Assembly (NCBI GenBank): GCA_017624495.1
Contig: JAGAMY010000020.1
Span: forward strand, 1 to 64,000
Direction of reading: 5' to 3'
Source: Lachnospiraceae bacterium
GTDB lineage: Bacteria; Bacillota; Clostridia; Lachnospirales; Lachnospiraceae
DNA: 64,000 nucleotides
The stretch's first letter is position 1. Each line of letters begins with the position of its first letter. Of this stretch, positions 26,685 through 38,100 are shown piece after piece. Under the pieces are notes generated by a model. That model had not been told where the DNA came from. It worked only from the letters and a program-made list of their open reading frames with translations, and made no database searches. A program made the position numbers and the translations under genes.

Positions 26685-27461
26685 TTATCCTCTTCTCTGC
26701 CGATTGACTTCATACATTAATATGGTGGCTGCAATGGCTGCATTTAACGATTCTACACTGCCTTCCATAGGTATCTTAATGTAATCGTCTGCTAAATCTG
26801 CAATTTCATCGCTCAAACCATTTCCTTCATTTCCAATAAGAAAAGCTGTAGATGTTTTATAATTTGGTGCATCATACATCTGTGTACCCTTTAAGTGTGC
26901 TGCATAAAATTTTATACCCTTTTTTTGCATTTTTCCAATGGCAGCCTGCAAATCATCCACCACCAAAAACGGAACGCGATAAATACTGCCCATAGTAGAG
27001 CGTATCGTTTTGGGATTGTACAGGTCTACGGTTGTCTTATTTGCAATAATTGCCGTTATACCTGCACCTTCTCCGGTACGAAGCATGGTGCCTAAATTTC
27101 CCGGGTCCTGTATACTTTCCAGTAAAAGATAGCTGGCATTTTCTTTTGCTAACAGCTCTCTTTCATTCCACTGCGGCATGGATACCACCGTCAGAATCCC
27201 CTGTGGTGTCTGGGTATCACAGGCTGCTTTAAATACCGTATCGGATAGCACTTCATAGGCTGTATCTGCCAATGCTTTTTTGTGTTCTTCTGCAGCATAA
27301 TAGCTTTCTGATACATAGACTTTTTGTATCCATTCTTTTGGTGCTTCTTCAAACATTTTTCTGCCTTCTGCAATGAATACGCCCTGTTCTTTTCTTGCTT
27401 TTGCTTTTTTATTTAATACTATCAGGTTTTTCACCTGTGGATTTGCTGTACTTGTAATCAT
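26685..27461 (-). CDS. SpoU/TrmH-family RNA 2'-O-methyltransferase
   Basis: The 258-aa protein has an N-terminal substrate-binding part (NPQVKNLIVLNKKAKARKEQ) and a C-terminal SPOUT knot domain with the three SpoU motifs: IQDPGNLGTMLRTGEGAG, FLIGNEGNGLSDE and IPMEGSVESLNAAIA. It would methylate ribose in rRNA or tRNA; RlmB and related TsnR-like enzymes look alike, so I leave the symbol open. The 88-aa gene follows 3 bp later. Confidence 0.9.
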   Translation of the reverse strand: MITSTANPQVKNLIVLNKKAKARKEQGVFIAEGRKMFEEAPKEWIQKVYVSESYYAAEEHKKALADTAYEVLSDTVFKAACDTQTPQGILTVVSMPQWNERELLAKENASYLLLESIQDPGNLGTMLRTGEGAGITAIIANKTTVDLYNPKTIRSTMGSIYRVPFLVVDDLQAAIGKMQKKGIKFYAAHLKGTQMYDAPNYKTSTAFLIGNEGNGLSDEIADLADDYIKIPMEGSVESLNAAIAATILMYEVNRQRRG

Positions 27462-27481
27462 ATTTCCTCCGATAGTGGATT

Positions 27482-29185
27482 TTATTCTGCCATTGCAATG
27501 AAAACTTCCTTCCCTTGAAAGGCAAAGCCATATTTATATATTTTATCCGCCGATACACCCTTTGCAAAAAGTGCTGTCGCATATTGCCTGTCTTCTATCT
27601 GGGCAAGGGCTGCTAAGGCTGTATCTTTTAATGTCTCTTCATCGTCTTTGTCATACACTTTAAACTCCATAATTACTGCCGGATTTTTATTCGGATTCTT
27701 AGGCTCTATTATTACATCATATCTGCCAAACCCACTCTCTCTGTTAGATGTAACGATATAGTCTTTTTGCAACTCTACAATAAGTCCTAATACAAACCCA
27801 TGATAAAATCTCTCCGGCTCCTGTCCTGTGGGACGTCTGCCTGTATCAAAATAGCTGAATATGGTAAGTGCTACACGATTCATATATACGTTCATCGCTT
27901 TACAATCTCCCATAAGCATTGCTTTTATAAAATCATTATAGTCTTTATTCGTTTTCCGAAACCACGATTTTACCATGCCATTGAGCATTATCAATACTTC
28001 CCTGTTGGTAACTGCCAGTTCATAGTTCGCCTCATCGCCTATCTCAATTTCCGACCAGTCTTCATAACTTAATACTTTCAAATAACCACTGGCAAGCAGC
28101 AGACTCCAAATTGCATTTTCATTATCATCCAACTGATTATACACAATCTGTTCATCCACAGGAACATATAAATGTCTGCCTTGCAATAATTCTTCAAACT
28201 GTTCCTTGACGTTTCCGTTTCCCTCACGAATCAGTTTTCCTACCAGACTGTTAGAGCTGGTATTTGCCCAATAGGTTGTAATTACTCCAGTATCTAAAAC
28301 ATTTAATATAGACCACGGATTATATATATCCCCATGTTTTCCAAAAATAAAACCATCATACCATTCTTTTACTTTTGTTTTTTCCAATCCTGATTCACAC
28401 AGCTCCAAAGCTGCAAATACCTCTTCCTCAGTAAAACCAAAAGAAGTGGCATATTCATCTGACGTAGTCGTAACAACTTTCAAATTATTCAAATCTGAGA
28501 AAATGGATTCCTTGCTCACTCTGGTAATTCCTGTCATAACCGCTCTTTCCAAATATTGATTTGTCTTAAATGCGGAATTAAACATATTTCTTGTAAATGC
28601 CACCAGTTCGTCCCAAAAGCCATTTACATAAGCCTCCTGCATAGGAGTATCATATTCGTCCAGAAGAATAACAACCTTTTGGTTATAATGTTTACACAAT
28701 AATTCTGACAAGCGGTGCAATGCTGCACTAGCATCAAACTCCGTCATATTTGTCTGCATACGTTCTATATATTCTTTGTCCTGTCTGGATAATCTGTCAC
28801 TTTCCATCAATTCCGGATACTGTCTGAACTGCTCCATTAACAACTCAATGATGCGACGAACGGTATACGCATAGGTTGTTTCTTTTATCCTTGCAAAGGA
28901 TAAATTAATTACCGGATAGGTTCCCTGCAATTCCCTGTACTTTTCTTCCTGCCAGATAGAAAGACCCTGAAAAAGCTCTCCCTTTCCTGCATAAGCAGAA
29001 GACAGAAAACAGTTTAACATACTCATATTCAACGTTTTTCCAAAACGCCTGGGACGGGTAATGAGTGTTATATCGTCACCGCTTTCCCACCATTCTTTGA
29101 TAAACATTGTTTTATCTATATAAAAGCAGTTTCTTTTGATAAGTTTTTCAAAATCCTGTATTCCGATTCCTACGGTTTTTGCCAT
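27482..29185 (-). CDS. AAA-ATPase-like / PD-(D/E)XK nuclease-like protein
   Basis: This protein of 567 aa begins with a P-loop region (TLITRPRRFGKTLNMSM, about 40-56) and a Walker B-like VVILLDEYDTPMQ. Its C-terminal part contains GRYDVIIEPKN...AVIMEFKV, the pattern of a PD-(D/E)XK nuclease fold. The architecture is that of the AAA-ATPase-like/DUF1703 proteins common in gut Clostridia and Bacteroides, often in several copies and of unknown role. I choose the ATG at 29185, 7 bp after AGGAGG; the frame is open to 29278. Confidence 0.85.
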   Translation of the reverse strand: MAKTVGIGIQDFEKLIKRNCFYIDKTMFIKEWWESGDDITLITRPRRFGKTLNMSMLNCFLSSAYAGKGELFQGLSIWQEEKYRELQGTYPVINLSFARIKETTYAYTVRRIIELLMEQFRQYPELMESDRLSRQDKEYIERMQTNMTEFDASAALHRLSELLCKHYNQKVVILLDEYDTPMQEAYVNGFWDELVAFTRNMFNSAFKTNQYLERAVMTGITRVSKESIFSDLNNLKVVTTTSDEYATSFGFTEEEVFAALELCESGLEKTKVKEWYDGFIFGKHGDIYNPWSILNVLDTGVITTYWANTSSNSLVGKLIREGNGNVKEQFEELLQGRHLYVPVDEQIVYNQLDDNENAIWSLLLASGYLKVLSYEDWSEIEIGDEANYELAVTNREVLIMLNGMVKSWFRKTNKDYNDFIKAMLMGDCKAMNVYMNRVALTIFSYFDTGRRPTGQEPERFYHGFVLGLIVELQKDYIVTSNRESGFGRYDVIIEPKNPNKNPAVIMEFKVYDKDDEETLKDTALAALAQIEDRQYATALFAKGVSADKIYKYGFAFQGKEVFIAMAE

Positions 29186-29249
29186 CATCACACCTCCTGA
29201 AATGTGTAAGTAACTATAGCTTATATGATTTTTTTGATATTTACAACCC

Positions 29250-29292
29250 AAAAATGCAGCGGAACAATTTTGCACCATTCCACTGCATTTTC
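29250..29292 (-). terminator. Terminator of the GH127-type gene
   Basis: On the minus strand AAAATGCAGTGGAA pairs with TTCCGCTGCATTTTT across a 13-base loop, 11 bp after the stop. The stem could also act on the plus strand. Confidence 0.8.
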
Positions 29293-29302
29293 TTCTTTTA
29301 CA

Positions 29303-32300
29303 TTATTTCTTTACTGTAACTTTAACTGTCTGATAAACACCATTCTGTGCATACACATAAATTGTACATGTACCTTTCTTTTTAGCGGTAATCTTACCAT
29401 TTTTATCTACAGTTGCTACCTTTGTATTGCTAGACTCATAAGAAACATCACGATGATTTGTAAATTTCTTACTTGTCTTTTTCTGGGTTACTTTTAACTT
29501 GAAGGTCTTGCCTTTCTTTGCTAATGTAACTTTCTTTTTGTTGACTTTTAAGGATTTTACATTTGCACTCTTATTTGATTTTGTTGCAGAGTGGATAGTT
29601 TTGGATGTTTCAAGAATAGAAACTTTTCCATCCACCATCTTATATGCCTGCACAATATATTTGTAATAGGTAGCTTTTTTAAGTCCTTTATGGGTGTAAG
29701 AAGTTGTGCTGTTCTTATCAATAATAGTAAGCACTTCATATGCATATTTCTTCTTACCGGAATTACACATGTTACCTAATACAACGTAACCGTCTGCTTC
29801 TTTTACTTTTGCCCACTGTACTTTGTTACTGTTCTTTGTGCTTTTCTTTACCTGTGCTTTTAGTACACCAAATTTTGCGCCCTTTGCTTCCTCGGATTTT
29901 CCGGTTGGAATAGCTGCATTGTCTGCTAAGATGAGGTCTGGGGTTGGGGTGGTAAGCTGTGGTGTAGTATCTTTTCCTGTGCTGATAGAAGAATCTTTCA
30001 CAGCTTCTTTTGCTCCACAGATACATACGCTATTTACATATTTGTGTGCTTCGGTAACGGTGCTGTCATTGTCTTTACATGTCGCTGTGTGTGTACCGTT
30101 TCCGTTATCTTTGTAGGTGTAAGCGTGCGTATGCGTTGTTTCATTTCCACCTGTAGCTTTTTCCTGCTTTTTGATGGTTACAGTGTAGGCTGTGCTGGTT
30201 TCGTGATCCTGTGCATAAGCATCAAACGTTAATAACGTTGTATCGCCTGTAAGTGGGATTATTCTTTCTACCGTATCATCAATTAAAATGTCTCCAACAT
30301 AAATCATACCACTTGCTACATTTGGTGATAAATTCATTGCTACGGACTCTGTATCTGCCGGAACAGTTAATGTATAATTTTTTACACTTCCGTCAAATGC
30401 CGGTGAAAGTGTTCCTTTATCGAAACTTAATGCAGTAATATCTGGATTATCACTATATTCAAGTGTATTCTTAACTGCAATTCCAAATATACCACCTACT
30501 ACAGTATTTCCATTACTTCGGAACTTAGCAGTTATCACATCATTATCTGCCCAATATTCTTCCGGAATTTCGTATGTTTCTGCATAGAATACGTTTGTTC
30601 CCGCTGTATCCGTAATCGTAATTGTCTGCAATTTTTCATCATTAATATAAAGATCAAAATTTCTTTCTTTATCTCCTGAATACCATATACACTCTAAATA
30701 ATTATAATCGGCTGCCTGATCTACGGCTAAGTCATAGCTGAACCATCCGCCATCTTTTTCTGCATGACGGAATGTACGTCCCATCCATGAACCAACAGAG
30801 GATTTATTCGACTGCATATTTTTTGCCGCTTCAGAATTATTTGCATCAAAACTGTATAAAGAATCAATAGATGTTTCTGCATCACGCAACATTTCTTTGC
30901 TTGCTTTTATACGTTTCTGTGCACTCTCAGAATCCACTACCTCAAAGGTCATATATAAACCATAACGTTCTTTGTATCGCATATAATGTGGTGTGTAAAT
31001 TAAATCCGGTGAATCCGTATTTTTCAGAACAAACTGTACTTTACCATCTTCACTATCTTCAATTCTTACCAAATTTTCTTTAATATTTGCTTTCCATTCT
31101 TCTACAGAATCTGCATTTACTGTAATTACTGTCTGGCATGTAGTATCCTTTGTTCCAACACGGACTATAATTCCATTTGGATTTGAATCTTTAATACCAT
31201 TTGTTCCAAGTGCTGTACTAAGTACTACAGGACCATATTTAAATGCAATAAAGTTTTCATTATCCTGTGTCGCATAAGCAACTACTTCCATTGGGAATGT
31301 CCATGTAATGACATCACCTTTATTTACATTAGAAACAGTTACATAACCATTTTCTTCTATAATTGTCTGTGTTTCTCCATTGATAACAAGCACAGGCTCA
31401 CCAGCTACCCAATCAGGAATACGGAATTTTAGGTTAGTTCCTTCTGTAACCTGTGTTCCATCCACAGCATCTACAGTAACTGTCACTACATCATTGTTTG
31501 GCATATCTGCATCCATGGTAAGTCTGATATTCTGTTTAGCATATTCGTATGTGTTTGCAAAATACATATTTACATAGATATCAGATTTTTCTGTAAAGTA
31601 ATAGGTATCTCCTAATTTAGAAAAGTTTTCCACACCAGTTCCTGTGCAGCACCAAAATTCGTCTAATGCTTCATTAAATACTTTATTGTATCCTGGTGCC
31701 ATTGGCTGGAAATACATAGTCGTACCAGTTTCCGGGTTCTGCGAAGATACAATAGCATTTAAGTATGTATTCTCATAGTAATCCATATACTTTTTGTCTT
31801 TAGTTAATTTATAAAGCTCTCTGGAGAGTTTTAACATATTGTAGGTATTGCATGTTTCACAGGTTGTACTTCCATCGTAATCACCCTTAGTCGCATCATA
31901 ATGAAGTTCATCTGCATTATGGAAATGCTCAGATTGGCTGTTACCACCTGTAATATAAGTATGATGATTAATAACAATATCCCAGAAATTAACAGCCGCC
32001 GTTTTGTACATTTCCAAATCTGCCTGTTCATCTGCTGTCAATGCATTATAATACTCTTCATTATTTGTCATAACCGTGTAACGTTTTAATGCACCAGTTA
32101 ATTTTGGAATTGTTGTATTTGCATGCTTTCCACTCAACACATCCTGATTATTTGCTAATGAAGTAAATAATTCTGTTTCATCAAAATAATGTGCTGCAAT
32201 CTTGAAATGCTCATTACCTGTAATGTCATAAATTTCATACAAAGCTTCGTTCATTCCACCATATTCAGTACCTAACATTTTTGTATTATCTGTAAGGTTT

Positions 32301-34927
32301 GTACAACGATTATAAATATATTCACTAAATCCTTCTGCAATGCCAAGAGCTTCACCGGCAACAGCGTCCTCATCCACAAAGGTATAAATATCTATCAAAC
32401 CTGCCAGTACTTTATGTAAATTGTACCATGGTACAAATACATTACTATCTGTACTGTGACTCTGTCCACTGAAGCTGCTGCCATCAATGGCATCCAAACG
32501 TCCCTCTTTAAATGGAGCGATATAACCTGCACTCTTTGGATTAGTTAGCGCATATGCATCCTGACACTCTTTTAATCCTTCTACAGCATCCACTATCTGC
32601 TCATAAAGCTTTGCTTTTGTATCTGCATCATCACAGCCTTTGTATGCCTGCGCAAGACCTGACATATAATGTCCAAACATATGTCCACGGAAGGTAGGAT
32701 CAGCTTCTCGTTCCCATCCGCCATAGCCTTCTTCTGTTGGTGGTGTCAATCCTGCTGTTTTATAAAACTGATATAAAAATTTTTTAGAATTTAAACTCAA
32801 TAAATAGTCATATTCTTTTTGCTCTGCATTTATTAAGTAATCATCTGCCAATTCAACATCACTTAACGAAATATCAGAAATATTGTTTCCTGTATCACCT
32901 ACAGCTCTTACAGTTACATTAAATGCTTTTTCTACAGCTTCTCCACCTGCAAAACTTGCTTTTGCGGTTAATGTTACCATTACAGACTCTTCACCTTCTG
33001 CAGGACGAGTTACAATACCTTCATTTGTAATCCACTCCGGATTGGAAGAAGTCCATGTAATTACCGAACCACTTGTACCTTCTGCCACCAGACGCATATT
33101 TCCAGCCACGCTATCAGCTACAACAAGTGTATCTAAATCCTGCTGTGCAACAGCTTTTCTGTCTACAATTTTTCCACTTTCTTCGTAAATGGAAATTGCT
33201 TCTTCTAAACTTGCTGCTGTGTTATATAAACGGTATTCATCCAATGCAAGATTCTTCAAATAGGATGCTTTATAAACAGGTCCATTATAACCAATGGTCT
33301 TTTTGGTGTTTTCGCACGGACCGATTACCCCTGTGGACGTTGTGCTTAATCCATATTTTACTGTTGTCGCTTGTGGAATACCATTTCTGTAAATTTTTGC
33401 TACTTTTGTATCTACATCATAGGTCACAATAACATTTGTCCATTCTCCTGCTGGGAAGAATGAGGCTCTGTCGTCATTTACAAGCTTAATCAAATATGGC
33501 TGTTTTTCTGTTGCTGCTGGTCCAACAGATAAAGCAAGTGTACCGTTATCTCCACCAGAGGATAAGTACCAGCCATCTGTATACCACTCATTTTTATTCC
33601 ATGTAATAAGCTGTTCGCCATCCATTGCAGAATCTGGTTTTATCCAGAAAGATAATGTTAAATTTTCCGGTGATAAATCTCCGTCTGTACCTAAATCCAG
33701 ATAGGTAGAACCGTTAAATTTCATAGCTTTACTGTCAGTTGTAATTCCTTCTACATAGGTTGCTGTTCCTTTTCCCACTGTTACTTCTGTATTTTTTGCA
33801 GAGCTATCTGTTAAGTTATCTTCAAATTTTAAGTTTAATACGTTTGCATCAGCAAAAGTTGCCGGCTCTGCTGCTTTTGCCTTTACAGTTACTATAAATT
33901 CTTTAGTATCACGTTCTTCACCACTTACAATGGTTGCTGTAAGTTTCACTTCCACATCTCCGGTTTCTGCATCCGGTCTAGTAACTGTTCCATCGGCTGC
34001 AATTACTGCTTCATTATCACTTTCCCATGTAATTATACTGCCATTTACACCTGCTGTCGGCAATTCAATGTCTGTTTTTGTGGTTTCCGGAAGCGTTAAT
34101 GCAGCTTTATCTAATTCGATTTTTCTCTCATCGATATCTACGCCTTCTCCTGCAAACAGTTCATCTACATCTGCCTGTGTTGCCACTGTATTGTAAAGCT
34201 GATATTCGTCGATAGCTATATTGTTTAAATAAGAAGAATTATATGCAGGTCCATTAAAACCAATTGTTTTCTTTACACTCTCTGCCGGTGTGATTACACC
34301 TGTAGCAGATGCACTTGGCGAATTTTTCTGTACCTCCTGTAATGTACCATTTCGATATATCTTCGCTTCTTTTGTTTCACTTGCGTATGTCACCACAACA
34401 TGTGTCCATTCTCCCACCGGAAAAAATTCACTCCGTGTAGCAGAAACAGAAAACTCATATGGCGGATGTTCTGCTGCTGCGCCTACTGATAATATAAGTG
34501 GTGCAGTATCACTATTTGAAGACAGATACCATCCCTCTTCATTATAGTTATATTTGCTCCATGTAATAACCTGCTCACCGGATATTGCACTTTCCGGTTT
34601 CATCCAAAAAGATAGTGTCAGATTTTCCGGTGACAAATCACCATCTGTTCCTAAGTCAAGCCATGTACTGCCGTTAAATAAAAATGCCTGACTATCTTCT
34701 GTAATACCCTCCACATAACCTGCTTCACCATTTCCAACAGATACTGCAAAATTATTTACAGAACTGTCTGTTAAGTTGTTTTCAAATGCCAAATTTAATA
34801 CATTTGATTCTGCAAAGTTCTCTGCTGCATACACATTCTGTAACCCATCCGTCGGTATCGAGGTTACACCTACTACAGTCGCAAGACCTGCTGCAAATAC
34901 TCTTTTGAATACTTTTGAAAAATTCAT
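29303..34927 (-). CDS. Secreted multidomain glycosidase, GH127/GH146-type beta-L-arabinofuranosidase-like
   Basis: A 1874-aa secreted protein with signal peptide (1-~36). Domains: LamG-like (~46-265), Ig-like (~275-355), second LamG (~364-590), second Ig-like (~596-680), DUF1680 catalytic region (~686-1290), a carbohydrate-binding-like beta domain (~1365-1480), a cadherin-like domain (~1490-1580), a Cys-containing HTHAYTY segment (~1597), an Fn3-like domain and a C-terminal Big_2 domain (~1794-1874). The catalytic part has GHMFGHYMSGL, CETCNTYNML near 1022 and FWCCTGTGVENF near 1092, the Cys/Glu zinc-thiol site of GH127/GH146 enzymes. It probably releases beta-linked L-arabinofuranose from plant glycans outside the cell. 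The start at 34927 follows GGAGAAGG. Confidence 0.87.
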   Translation of the reverse strand: MNFSKVFKRVFAAGLATVVGVTSIPTDGLQNVYAAENFAESNVLNLAFENNLTDSSVNNFAVSVGNGEAGYVEGITEDSQAFLFNGSTWLDLGTDGDLSPENLTLSFWMKPESAISGEQVITWSKYNYNEEGWYLSSNSDTAPLILSVGAAAEHPPYEFSVSATRSEFFPVGEWTHVVVTYASETKEAKIYRNGTLQEVQKNSPSASATGVITPAESVKKTIGFNGPAYNSSYLNNIAIDEYQLYNTVATQADVDELFAGEGVDIDERKIELDKAALTLPETTKTDIELPTAGVNGSIITWESDNEAVIAADGTVTRPDAETGDVEVKLTATIVSGEERDTKEFIVTVKAKAAEPATFADANVLNLKFEDNLTDSSAKNTEVTVGKGTATYVEGITTDSKAMKFNGSTYLDLGTDGDLSPENLTLSFWIKPDSAMDGEQLITWNKNEWYTDGWYLSSGGDNGTLALSVGPAATEKQPYLIKLVNDDRASFFPAGEWTNVIVTYDVDTKVAKIYRNGIPQATTVKYGLSTTSTGVIGPCENTKKTIGYNGPVYKASYLKNLALDEYRLYNTAASLEEAISIYEESGKIVDRKAVAQQDLDTLVVADSVAGNMRLVAEGTSGSVITWTSSNPEWITNEGIVTRPAEGEESVMVTLTAKASFAGGEAVEKAFNVTVRAVGDTGNNISDISLSDVELADDYLINAEQKEYDYLLSLNSKKFLYQFYKTAGLTPPTEEGYGGWEREADPTFRGHMFGHYMSGLAQAYKGCDDADTKAKLYEQIVDAVEGLKECQDAYALTNPKSAGYIAPFKEGRLDAIDGSSFSGQSHSTDSNVFVPWYNLHKVLAGLIDIYTFVDEDAVAGEALGIAEGFSEYIYNRCTNLTDNTKMLGTEYGGMNEALYEIYDITGNEHFKIAAHYFDETELFTSLANNQDVLSGKHANTTIPKLTGALKRYTVMTNNEEYYNALTADEQADLEMYKTAAVNFWDIVINHHTYITGGNSQSEHFHNADELHYDATKGDYDGSTTCETCNTYNMLKLSRELYKLTKDKKYMDYYENTYLNAIVSSQNPETGTTMYFQPMAPGYNKVFNEALDEFWCCTGTGVENFSKLGDTYYFTEKSDIYVNMYFANTYEYAKQNIRLTMDADMPNNDVVTVTVDAVDGTQVTEGTNLKFRIPDWVAGEPVLVINGETQTIIEENGYVTVSNVNKGDVITWTFPMEVVAYATQDNENFIAFKYGPVVLSTALGTNGIKDSNPNGIIVRVGTKDTTCQTVITVNADSVEEWKANIKENLVRIEDSEDGKVQFVLKNTDSPDLIYTPHYMRYKERYGLYMTFEVVDSESAQKRIKASKEMLRDAETSIDSLYSFDANNSEAAKNMQSNKSSVGSWMGRTFRHAEKDGGWFSYDLAVDQAADYNYLECIWYSGDKERNFDLYINDEKLQTITITDTAGTNVFYAETYEIPEEYWADNDVITAKFRSNGNTVVGGIFGIAVKNTLEYSDNPDITALSFDKGTLSPAFDGSVKNYTLTVPADTESVAMNLSPNVASGMIYVGDILIDDTVERIIPLTGDTTLLTFDAYAQDHETSTAYTVTIKKQEKATGGNETTHTHAYTYKDNGNGTHTATCKDNDSTVTEAHKYVNSVCICGAKEAVKDSSISTGKDTTPQLTTPTPDLILADNAAIPTGKSEEAKGAKFGVLKAQVKKSTKNSNKVQWAKVKEADGYVVLGNMCNSGKKKYAYEVLTIIDKNSTTSYTHKGLKKATYYKYIVQAYKMVDGKVSILETSKTIHSATKSNKSANVKSLKVNKKKVTLAKKGKTFKLKVTQKKTSKKFTNHRDVSYESSNTKVATVDKNGKITAKKKGTCTIYVYAQNGVYQTVKVTVKK

Positions 34928-34972
34928 AATCCTTCTCCTTTCAATTTTGCCCATTTTGTACATTGTATTATC

Positions 34973-35001
34973 ATTGTAAAAACTTTTTACTAGAGAAACA
35001 A
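34973..35001 (-). promoter_or_regulatory. Possible promoter of the GH127-type gene
   Basis: On the minus strand TTGTTT (34996-35001), 17 bp, TACAAT (34973-34978), 45 bp before the chosen start. The surrounding 250-bp gap is very AT-rich, so chance matches are likely. Confidence 0.4.
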
Positions 35002-35117
35002 TTCAATATCGTCTTATTTATGTTCAATTTTTTCTACATTTTTTTAACATTCCTATACTATTTTAATTTTTTTATGATATCTTTTTATTTTTTTATGATT
35101 TTGTTGATTATCTAACC

Positions 35118-35156
35118 AAAAAAGAAGAAGCCATTATAGAAACGGCTCCCTCTTCT
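35118..35156 (-). terminator. Terminator of the double-GH43 gene
   Basis: On the minus strand AGAAGAGGGAGCC pairs with GGCTTCTTCT and is followed by six Ts, 20 bp past the stop, so the two giant glycosidase genes are separate transcripts. Confidence 0.8.
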
Positions 35157-35177
35157 GTTTATTTACTCAATTTTCAT

Positions 35178-38100
35178 TTATTTTTTTACCGTAACACTTA
35201 TCGTTTTATATATACCATTCTGTGCATATACATAAATCGTACATTTACCTTTCTTCTTCGCTGTAATTATACCCTTGCTGCTTACGGTTGCCACTTTAGT
35301 ATTACTTGATTCAAAGGAAAGGTCACGATTACTTATTAGTTTCTTTCCATTTTTGGTTTGTTTTGCTTTGATGGTAAATTTCTTACCTTTTTTGGCAAGT
35401 GATACCTTTGTTTTATTTACCTTAATCGCTTTAACATTAGCATATTTTTTGTTCTTTGTGGCAGAATAAACCGTTTTTGATGTTTCAAGAATAGAAACTT
35501 TTCCATCCACCATCTTATATGCCTGTACAATATATTTGTAGTAAGTATCCTTTTTCAGATTCTTATGGGTATAGGAAGTTGTTGTATTATTCTCGATAAT
35601 GGTAAGTACTTCATAAGGATATTTCTTCTTACCGGAATTTATAATATTACCTAATACCACATATCCCTCTGCATCAGCTACTTTTGACCACTGTACTTTA
35701 TTGCTGTTCTTTGTTGCTTTCTTTACCTGAGCTTTTAATACACCGAATTTTGCTTTCTTTGCTTCATCGGATTTTCCGGTTGGAATAGCCGGATTGTCTG
35801 CTAAGATAAGCTCTGCGGTTGGTGTTGTAACTGCTGGTGTTACAGGTGTATCTGCCGCAGGTGGAATCGGATCTTTTGCGGTTTCCTCTTCTTTTTTACT
35901 TCCATCGCTTTCCGATGCTGGTGGAGCTGGTGTTTCCTGCTTATCCTCTTCCTCCGGAATAATCTCTTCAATCGCTATAGCAGAAATATCCTCCGCTGTT
36001 AATGCACCGTCATATATCTTAAACTCATCCATAAGTCCTGTCATGTATTCTCCACCGGTCCACATAGCTTTTCCAAGGTATAAAATTCCATCATTTCCTA
36101 AAATGTCAGAAAGCGTATATTCGCTGGTAACACTTCCTTTATTTTGTCCATTAATATATAAGGTTGTCTTATCCTGTTCCACGGAAATCACGACATGTTT
36201 CCATGAAGTATCATTCCATTTACCATTTACTGACGGTGCACGTTTACCATCATTCATATAACGCTGAACAACCACTTCATTTGCTCTATCTAAAACACCA
36301 AAATATGTTTCATACTCATACTCTGGCTGTCCTTCGTCCGGTGCTGCGTATACAGACCAGTTTGTACCTGTACCTTCCACTTTAGAATAGTAGGAAATCG
36401 TAATTTCATCTTTTCCTGCAAGCAGGCTGCTTCCATCTTCTGCTGTTACATCTACATATCCTGCACCGTCAAGAGATAATGCACTGCCGGATGCTCCGTC
36501 TGTAGCCAGTTCTGCTGTACCTTCCGCACTACCAACTGCTCCTTTACCGGAAAAACCAGATGTTTCATCATCAAAACTAAAATATGCTAATAATTTGCTG
36601 TCATATACTGCTTTTTCTGCATCTGTGAGTTTTGCAAATTCTGCTGTAAATGCCATATCTGCATTTACTTCTGTTTCTTTTCTTACAGTCTCTGTACTGC
36701 CATCACTCCATTTTACAAACTTATAGCCACCCTTAGGAACAGCTTTTACTGCCGTTGCCTGATAACCATCAATGACTACCTGTTTTTCAACACCGGAAAT
36801 GCTTCCGCCTTTTCCTGCTTCGTAGGTTACATGATATTTTTTTGGTGCTGTATGTGTCTGACCTTCTGTCAAACCGGTAAGTGTTGCTTTTGCAACTTCA
36901 AACAATCCTGTTTCTTCATTATATATAAGTTTATCAATACAGGTTTCTCTGTGATAACCATAACCACTTGTCACCTGTCCTAATGGTGTCAGGAAACGAT
37001 GGTATGCAATATAAAAATCATCTGTACCCGGTACCTGTAATGTGGAATGATGTCCCGTACCTTTAATATTATTTGCTACATCTTTGACAAGCAGCTGACA
37101 TTTATATTCGATATCTCCATATAAAGAATCGGATACACCATATTTTACATGGTAATTTTCACTTCCTGTATCATCACAGGACCATGTAAAGTGATATTTG
37201 CCATCAATTTTGTTTACAATGATGGATTCACGGAAATCTGTAGCACCCACATAATTATGCATAGTTCCCGGAACAGTACTTATCATATCATCCCCAAGCT
37301 GCACAATTGCTGCATTTCCATTACCGAAAAGCATATAGGATGTTCCGTCTTCTTCTGTAAAAATAGATGGGTCAATACACTGTCCCATGGTTACACCTTC
37401 TGTACCACATAATTCCATGGTAACTAATGGTTCTTCTTCTGCCACGAATGGTCCGGTTGGTGAATCTGCAACCGCTACACCAATGGCTTTTTTCTGATTT
37501 TGTGGATCTCTGATATCATTCCCACAGAAATAGAAATAATATTTTCCATTCTTTTCTTCAATGGATGGTGCCCATGCACTTCCATCTGACCATGCCACAT
37601 CTGTTCTTAAATTTAAAATCTGACCTTCATCTTTCCATGTAATCAAATCCTCGGATGAGAACACACGGAATTTGTATCCGCCCCAACTCTGGAAACCATC
37701 ACTTGTACAATATAAATAGTATTTTCCGTTAAAGGCATCAATATCCGGGTCTGCAAACTCACCGCCAAGTACAGGGTTGTTTACAATCACTGTAGAAACC
37801 GTATAAGTTTTTTCATCTCCGCCAAATCCGACAGTGATTTCAAAATCCTCCATCAGATTATAGGATTCTTTTGCATTTTTTACTTCTGCACCATCCGTTA
37901 AATCAAAATCAAGTGTAACGTTTTCTAAATCTGCTGCTTTACGGGTTCTTGTAGCCACATCATAATCATATTTGGTCGCATACAATGTATATGTCGCATT
38001 TTCTTTATCCAGCTCTGTTTTTACAATGCCAACATCCTTACTGGTGATACCTTTTAATATTTCAATACTGTCTTCTTTTCCTGCTTCTTTGGCAATTTCA

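Noticed and set aside
34928..35117. Tandem TTTTTTATGAT-like words in the gap between the two glycosidases
   Set aside because: Low-complexity AT-rich sequence; too short and imperfect to call a repeat element.
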